Part shown: positions 58,449 through 64,000 of the stretch, piece by piece
Numbering within the stretch: position 1 is the first letter of the stretch
How the letters are laid out: every line of letters starts with the position of its first letter
Assembly: GCA_001599975.1 (NCBI GenBank)
Contig: BCIO01000005.1
Span: 2,280,508-2,344,507, forward strand
From: Cystobasidiopsis lactophilus
Lineage: Eukaryota; Basidiomycota; Agaricostilbomycetes; Agaricostilbales; Chionosphaeraceae
DNA: 64,000 bases
Direction of reading: 5' to 3'
Made by a program: the position numbers and the translations under genes
Notes under the pieces: generated by a model
The model's input: the letters and a program-made list of their open reading frames with translations, nothing else
Database searches by the model: none
What the model was told of the DNA's origin: nothing

Positions 58449-60525
58449 ATGCAACGCCTCACTGTGCGAAAGACGTTGGTGCCCGCGTCCCGAACCCGCT
58501 TTCTCGCAACGACTACACGATCCAGCTTGGCGTTGACCGCTCGCTCACCAATGTCGGCTAGACCCATTGCCCAGCAGCGCTTGGCCGTTGTGTCTCGACA
58601 GATGTCCTCTTCTAGTGCTCCCAGAGCCGAGGCAGCACCGGTGCAAGAAGACCTCGTCCTCATTGAGACCAAAAATGCCCTTCGAGTCCTGACCTTGAAC
58701 AGGCCGGCCAAACTCAACGCTCTGTCCGTGATGCTTCTGCGCTTGTCTCCTTTTTACATGCTCAAACCAAGCTCCCAGGACGCTGGAGATGATCGACACC
58801 ATCTGGGCGCAGATGAAAGCGAGTCCCTTTCGCCCCCGCCCTCAAGTTAGTGACTGACCTGTTCACCTCTCAGAAATTCAACAGTGAAAAGTCACCAACC
58901 TCTTGCATTCTTTTAAAAGGAGCCGGTGGAAAGGCTTTCTGCGCTGGCGGTGATGTGGAAGGTTTGGCGCCGGCTCATATCACTTTCATCTCCACTCACC
59001 TTTATCGCGTCCAGTCCTCACGGAGGCGGCAAAGATGGACGAGACTCGCCCAAGCGCAGTGGATTTCTTTCGGAAAGAATACGAATGTGACAGCTACATT
59101 GCCAAGATTCGGAAGCCTGTGATGTGAGTCCTGCCAGACGTGCACCTGACTTAGAAACAAGGAACTAAACCTGTTCGCGTTAGCACTTTCATGGATGGCA
59201 TTACTAGTAAGATAGGTTCAACTTCAATGGATAGCACGCTGACGCTTGTGCAGTGGGCGGCGGTGTCGGCCTGTCCGCGCACGCATCTTTTCGCATTGCG
59301 ACAGAAAGGACCATGTTCGCCATGCCCGAAACCAACATTGGACTTTTCCCGGATGTTGGCGCCTCCTTCCTCCTCTCCCGTCTAGACGGCGCCACTGGCT
59401 TGTGGCTCGGCCTCACTTCGGACCGACTCACTGGCTACGAATGCTTTCGCCTTGGCATCGCCACCCACTACATCACATCCGATCGCCTTGCAGCCGTCGA
59501 GGCTCGTTTGGCAGAGCTGGAATACCCAGCGGACGTCAAAGAATCAGCCGACCTCGTCAACAGCGTGCTTGCGGAGTTTCAGGCTGACGAAGACAGCATG
59601 GCCAAGCTACCCTGCTCTGTGGAAGGCGAGAAGCGCAAGGCTATCGACCATGCCTTCTCACAATCATCAATTCCCAAGGCGCTGGCTGAGTTGGAAAAGA
59701 TCGAGAACGGCCAGCTGTTCCAGGGCGCTGGCTTGGAGGAATGGGCGCGCAAGAAACGAGAGACGATGTTAGTAATCTTCTATCGGATAGATCGACCGTT
59801 CTTGGCTGACTCTCGGGTTGCAGCGAGTTCCGGAGCCCGACCAGCTGCACTGTCGCATTCATGGCTTGGCACAAGGCCAAGGACATGGACATCAGCAGCG
59901 TGTTTCAGATGGAAATGCGCATCGTGTCGAACTGCGTAGAACCCGCCGTCACTGGCGACTTTATCAACGGTGTCGACCAGGTCTTGGTCAAACCGAAGAA
60001 GGACAAGTCTGCCAGAGGCAAGCGACCCGCTTGGAACCCAGCCACGATAAGCGACATCGACAACAAGCAAATCCAATCCGACTTCTTCGATGGCGAATCT
60101 CGGCTCAAGCTACCCATTCCCAAGCTCGAAAACAAGGGCGAGACCTACAAAGAGTATCCGCACGCCATTTACGCGCTGCCGACCGAGAAGGTCATCGGCG
60201 AAATCATCACTGGCAACTTCAAGGGAGCTTCAAGCGTTGCCCCAACGGAGCAGGATATTCTCAGGGACCTCAACAAACGCCATCACAACAAGCTTGGCAT
60301 CAAGAGCAAGTTGGCGGACGTTCTGCAAAGGCGGACGAAGACCGACAAGGATGGGAACATCAAGGTAAGCATGCTACCCGTCTGCATCGAATGTAGGGCA
60401 GAAGAACTCAATCTTGTGCACACTAGTGGGTTTACTAGAAATGCTAATATGCAAAGTGTACAACGGCGATGGCTTGCCGATGTGGCTCACCCAAAAGCCT
60501 TCAGATTGATTGCCGGCGCTGCTGA
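58449..60525 (+). CDS. EHD3: 3-hydroxyisobutyryl-CoA hydrolase, mitochondrial
   Basis: Valine-catabolism enzyme of the crotonase fold that hydrolyses 3-hydroxyisobutyryl-CoA. The start MQRLTVRKTLVPASRTRFLA gives a long Arg/Ser-rich presequence. The mature part begins VLIETKNALRVLTLNRPAKL, then TLEMIDTIWAQMK and the oxyanion segment GAGGKAFCAGGDV. Next are DETRPSAVDFFRKEYECDSY, a 23-nt exon 59184-59206 (TFMDGIT), MGGGVGLSAHASFRIATERT and MFAMPETNIGLFPDVGASFL with the catalytic Glu. The C-terminal part has SSVFQMEMRIVSNCV, EPAVTGDFINGVDQVLVKP and SDIDNKQIQSDFF. The last exon is uncertain: after NIK the intron ends at 60456 and the frame stops at 60523-60525, but a neighbouring frame (YNGDGLPMWLTQ) looks more protein-like and stops at 60507-60509. 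Its 3' end overlaps the minus-strand LAA1 gene. Confidence 0.88.
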
Positions 60526-63500
60526 TGAGTCTGGCCCCTTTGCAGAACCCTGCACGCTTGATCGGAGGGCAAACTCGAGCTCCGCCTTTTGCTTTGTTTC
60601 CAGCCCTGCGGTGCAGTCCTTGAATGCTTGTGGATCGGTCGATGCCAGCTCGACCAGCAGCCTGACGATGCTATCTTTTCCTTCCTCGGTGCTGGCAAGG
60701 GCCGCCAAGAAGATCGGCAGCACAATATCCAGTGCAGATTTTTCTGTGTGTGTAGTTTGCCTCGCAATTAAGGGCTGCCTCAAACAGTAGGGTAAAACAC
60801 TGACTGTTGACCGGGACAGCGGCGACAAATGCTTGGAGCAAGCGCAGAAACTCGAGCTGTTGGGCCGGCTGCGCGGTGCCATTTTCCAGGATGTACGAGA
60901 TGAGCGAAGGCACCAGCTTGACGACACAGTACTGAGTGACTCGGCTGTTTTTGTTGGACACGCTGATGAGGCTCCGAGCGCAGAACAAGGCCGATGTCTG
61001 CAGCTTCTTCGTGGTATGAGACCTCGATGGGAACTATATGGGGGATGAGGCTTACCTCGGCCGCTGCATCGTGTAAAAGGGTCAACAGAGTTGAGCAAAG
61101 GTGATCAAGGATCGCTTGGCTGATTTTGAGGGCGGGAGGTAGGCCAGATATGATCAGAACAGCCGCGAGCAGGTTGTTCTTGGCCTTCCATTGAGCCGAA
61201 GTGCCCTCGCGAGACCTAAAAATGAGATATGAGACATGAAAGTTGACGTCTTGAGCGCGATCAAGGCGCACCGAACTTCGTCCACGTTTTGCAGGCAAGT
61301 CGAGAGCAGGCCTTGCAGAGCGCGTCCGCAGACATTCTCCGCATCAAGCACTGCTAGCTTGGAAGCCGATTCCGTGATCTGCCGCAAGGAAGGCAAGGTC
61401 GCAGCCACGACGTCCTTGGTTGGCGTTTCCAGCTTCAGCACCTCTGCCAAACACCAAAAATCAGCGGAACGACCATGAAAAATGAGAGAAAAGGCCGAAC
61501 GATTGTAAATGGCCATAGTGACGGCATTGAGATCAGCCCTCAGCGGACTAGCCAGCTCGGAACATTGATCCGCTACTGCCAGCAGACATGCAATGCCGGC
61601 CTCAAAAGCGGTAGCCTCTTGCCCTCGCTTCAGCAGAGTGACCTGCTCTTGCAGTAAAGTCACCACCACACTGAGCATCGCCAAGAGCCGGTCTTGAGGC
61701 CTGCAGAGCAGTCGTGAGAAGTAGCTCGCGCAAAATTACGGCGCGCTTACGCAGACAGCTGCTTGGGCCAGCCTTTGGCAATGGCTGTCACGACATTGAG
61801 GACGCTCAACTTGATAGACGCGCTGTCGGAGCTGGCAAGCCGAGAAAGGAGAGAAACCAATTCGTCAAAGACCGATGAGCCGGTCCCAGAGCCGGTAGCA
61901 AAGAGGGCTTCGCCCGCCAGTGCTGGCGTCAAAAGACCTTCGACAGTTTGCAGTGCGATGACGGTATTGCGTTGACTTGAAGCTGATGAGGCGCTGCTGA
62001 GGATTTCAAAGGATAGGCCGAACAACACAAAGAAGAACAGAGCGGGGTCGCTCGTCGTTTTCGGTTCGGGTTTTGAAGGGGTGGTGCCATTGGTTGATAT
62101 TGGAAGCAGGGCGGTAGCGGTCGTGGAATCTTGTTTCATCGCTTGAAGCATCCGTTTGTCCTGGGCTTTGAGCAGGTCGGCGACTGCTCGCAGAATAGAG
62201 CTCCAGCACGACTCGTAGTGAGCCAGTACGACATCTTTGTCCAAGCCAGCCTCAATGGCACTCGTGCTAACACCACTGGCAGACGAAGCCGTCACATCTG
62301 CGTCTTGGGCGCGTAGTCTTGCATACTCGCGGAGGCAAGCCAGCCAGAAGCGGCTGAGGTCTTCCAAGTGTGGCTCGACGATAGTCTTGAGGTGCGCATT
62401 CCGACTAGACGAGGCGTGCAGTTCTGCCCAGGCAGAGAAGACTGAGATGCGAAGAAGCGCAGATGCTGTAGAGGAGAGATTGGTGACGGAGCCAATGCTG
62501 GACATATCGGACTCTGCATTCGCTCGGCTTGAGAACGAGAGCAGCAGCATTATAAAAAGCGACAGGCTTACCTTTGCAGGTGTCCAAAGCCTGAGTAAGA
62601 ACTTTGAGCACACGCCCCATCTTCGCCGGGTCGCCACCTGTTGCCACAAAAATGGCGCAGATGTTTAAGGAAGCGCCGGTGACTTCTGGTGTCGCTTCCT
62701 TCTCGAAAGCCGGAGTTAACGCTGCCATGATGGGCGCCTGGAACTGTTCGAGGATGCCCTCGTCCGGCGAGTGGACGTCCTTCACATGCGCAAAGTTCTT
62801 CAACACATCGCTGAGAATCTGCAAGCCTGCAAGCCGAATTGGCGGAGCCGGTGACAGCGACGCGGTAAAGGACATTTTGATGAGGTCGGCAAGCCTCGGA
62901 ATGAGCAGGCGCGAGTTGTTGCTTTGTGGTGCCAGGGCGAGGAACAGCTGGTGCACGCACTCGAGTGCAAAAAGCTGCGTCCGCCAGCGCGACGTCGCTT
63001 GCCTTTTGACGGAACCCGTGGAGCTTTGCGCCTCACTGTCCAGCCCTTGCGACTCTTCATCCGCCAAATGTCCAGGATCTGCCTGAGCTGCTTGCGGCGC
63101 CACCTTGACAGCCGTGGACTTCATCATGATCCGCTGGCAAAGGTCGATCCAGCCGGATGGGCTCAAAGACACGGTCTGCTTGAGCCAAGAGGTGATGGTG
63201 TCGCGAACGCCTTCGACGGAGGGGTCGTCATCGAGAAGCGCGAAGAGGTCTTCGACCAGAGTATTGCCGCCCAGTTTGCTCATGGTGAGGGCCGATCGCT
63301 GGACCAGTTGATAGACCGAGTTGATGGCGGCGTTTTTGAGGGGTCGGCGAGAGGAGCCGAGCAAGGCATGGAGGGAGCGCACTAGAGATGGAAGGTCCAC
63401 TGAGTCGGGGCAGAAGATGAGGTAGTGCTGCATGGCCTTGATGGCTTCGACCTTCGTCGATTCCAGATCTTCCTCGTGGAAACTTTCGAGCAGGGTCAGG

Positions 63501-64000
63501 ATCAGCTCTTGGATAGCTTCCTGCTCCACAAGCTCGGGACCGAGGACGCCGATAATTGCATTCAAAAGTGAAGACAGGGCGACGTAAACCGGCAGGTCCG
63601 ACCGAAGATTGATAGAAGTCGGAGTCGTGCCAGACGTCGGCTCGTGCGCTTCGGACCAGTAGAGCCGCACGACAAGGCCAAGGGTCGAATTAGAGTAAGG
63701 AGAATAGGTGAGATTGGCGGCATCGACAACTTTGCCAAGTGCGAACACAGCCCAAAAGTGGACCAGCGGATGCGGGTCGCCAGCCAGGCTCGTTAGAAGG
63801 TCCACGATTGTCTTGAGTACAGGACCCGCAGATAGCGAGCCGACGTGGGCGTAGATATGGCCCAAAGCGAGAGCGCAGCCGGCTCTAGAAGACGGCGCCG
63901 TGTTGCTCACCACGCAGTCGACCAGATACTGGATTTGCTGAGACATAAAGTGAACCCCGGCAAGAGAGCACAGTCGACCCAGAAGCTCCGATCCAACCAA
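60487..64000 (-). CDS. LAA1: LAA1/HEATR5-like protein, 3' part, runs off the right edge
   Basis: Very large HEAT-repeat protein that binds the AP-1 clathrin adaptor and acts in trans-Golgi/endosome traffic. Only the C-terminal part is in the window, and the reading continues past 64000. Recognisable segments are APSSRAGCALALGHIYAHVG, LLTSLAGDPHPLVHFWAVFA, VEAIKAMQHYLIFCPDSVDL, WIDLCQRIMMKS, QLFALECVHQLFLALAPQSN and AAFEKEATPEVTGASLNICA-like PEVTGASLNICAIFVATGGD, matching the HEATR5/Laa1 conserved C-terminal half. Later exons contain EPHLEDLSRFWLACLREYAR, FELVSLLSRLASS-type repeats and LEFALRSSVQGS near the end, with the stop at 60487 after INLKAFG. At least five introns here. Convergent with HIBCH, with a small 3' overlap. 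Confidence 0.88.

Overview
This window looks like nuclear chromosome from an intron-rich basidiomycete fungus. The sequence shows GT-AG introns of mostly 33-70 nt in nearly every gene, compact spacing, no prokaryotic operon or ribosome-binding signals, and a conserved eukaryotic gene set (septin, CDC4, LIS1/PAC1, PPIL1, exosome RRP40, mitochondrial ATP synthase beta, LAA1/HEATR5). Calling it basidiomycete (possibly Ustilaginomycotina or Pucciniomycotina) rests on intron density and protein flavour. The genus cannot be read from the sequence.

Layout, left to right: TPS2 trehalose-phosphate phosphatase (+, 462-4066); a small unrecognised protein (-); a 447-bp inverted repeat (arms 5074-5520 and 8681-9127) bracketing an alkaline ceramidase (+) and an aldo/keto reductase (-) whose 3' ends overlap; RRP40 (-) and a ~1,830-residue helical-repeat protein (+) sharing an 88-bp divergent spacer; a small membrane-anchored protein (+); an HMMR-like coiled-coil protein (-); a UBC8/UBE2H-type ubiquitin-conjugating enzyme (+); a Ser/Pro-rich disordered protein (-); a coiled-coil plus YbjQ-domain protein (-); CWH43 (-); mitochondrial seryl-tRNA synthetase (+); LIS1/PAC1 (+); a Zn2Cys6 transcription factor (+); SNF12/SMARCD (-); a CDC10-type septin (-); a BRE4-like ArAE_2 membrane protein (-); the cyclophilin PPIL1 (+); a PHO85-type cyclin (-); a 2.4-kb gene-poor stretch; an RraA-like protein (-); the F-box/WD40 protein CDC4 (+); ATP2 (+); 3-hydroxyisobutyryl-CoA hydrolase (+); and the 3' part of LAA1/HEATR5 (-), which runs off the right edge.

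Most of this is housekeeping sequence in ordinary eukaryotic order, without pathway clusters. Two themes recur. Ceramidase and CWH43 both act on ceramide/GPI-lipid metabolism. Septin, LIS1, CDC4, the PHO85-type cyclin, UBC8 and the HMMR-like protein all bear on polarity, cell cycle or the cytoskeleton. I infer no co-regulation from this.

The least ordinary features are the near-perfect long inverted repeat around the ceramidase/reductase pair, extreme intron fragmentation with microexons (down to 10 nt in PPIL1, 19 nt in the septin, 23 nt in HIBCH, 24 nt in TPS2), and the fungal YbjQ fusion protein. I found no CRISPR array, rRNA, convincing tRNA, or intact transposon. I cannot claim a clearly new biological system here. 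Gene ends below are from conceptual splicing by eye, so internal exon borders are approximate unless given explicitly.
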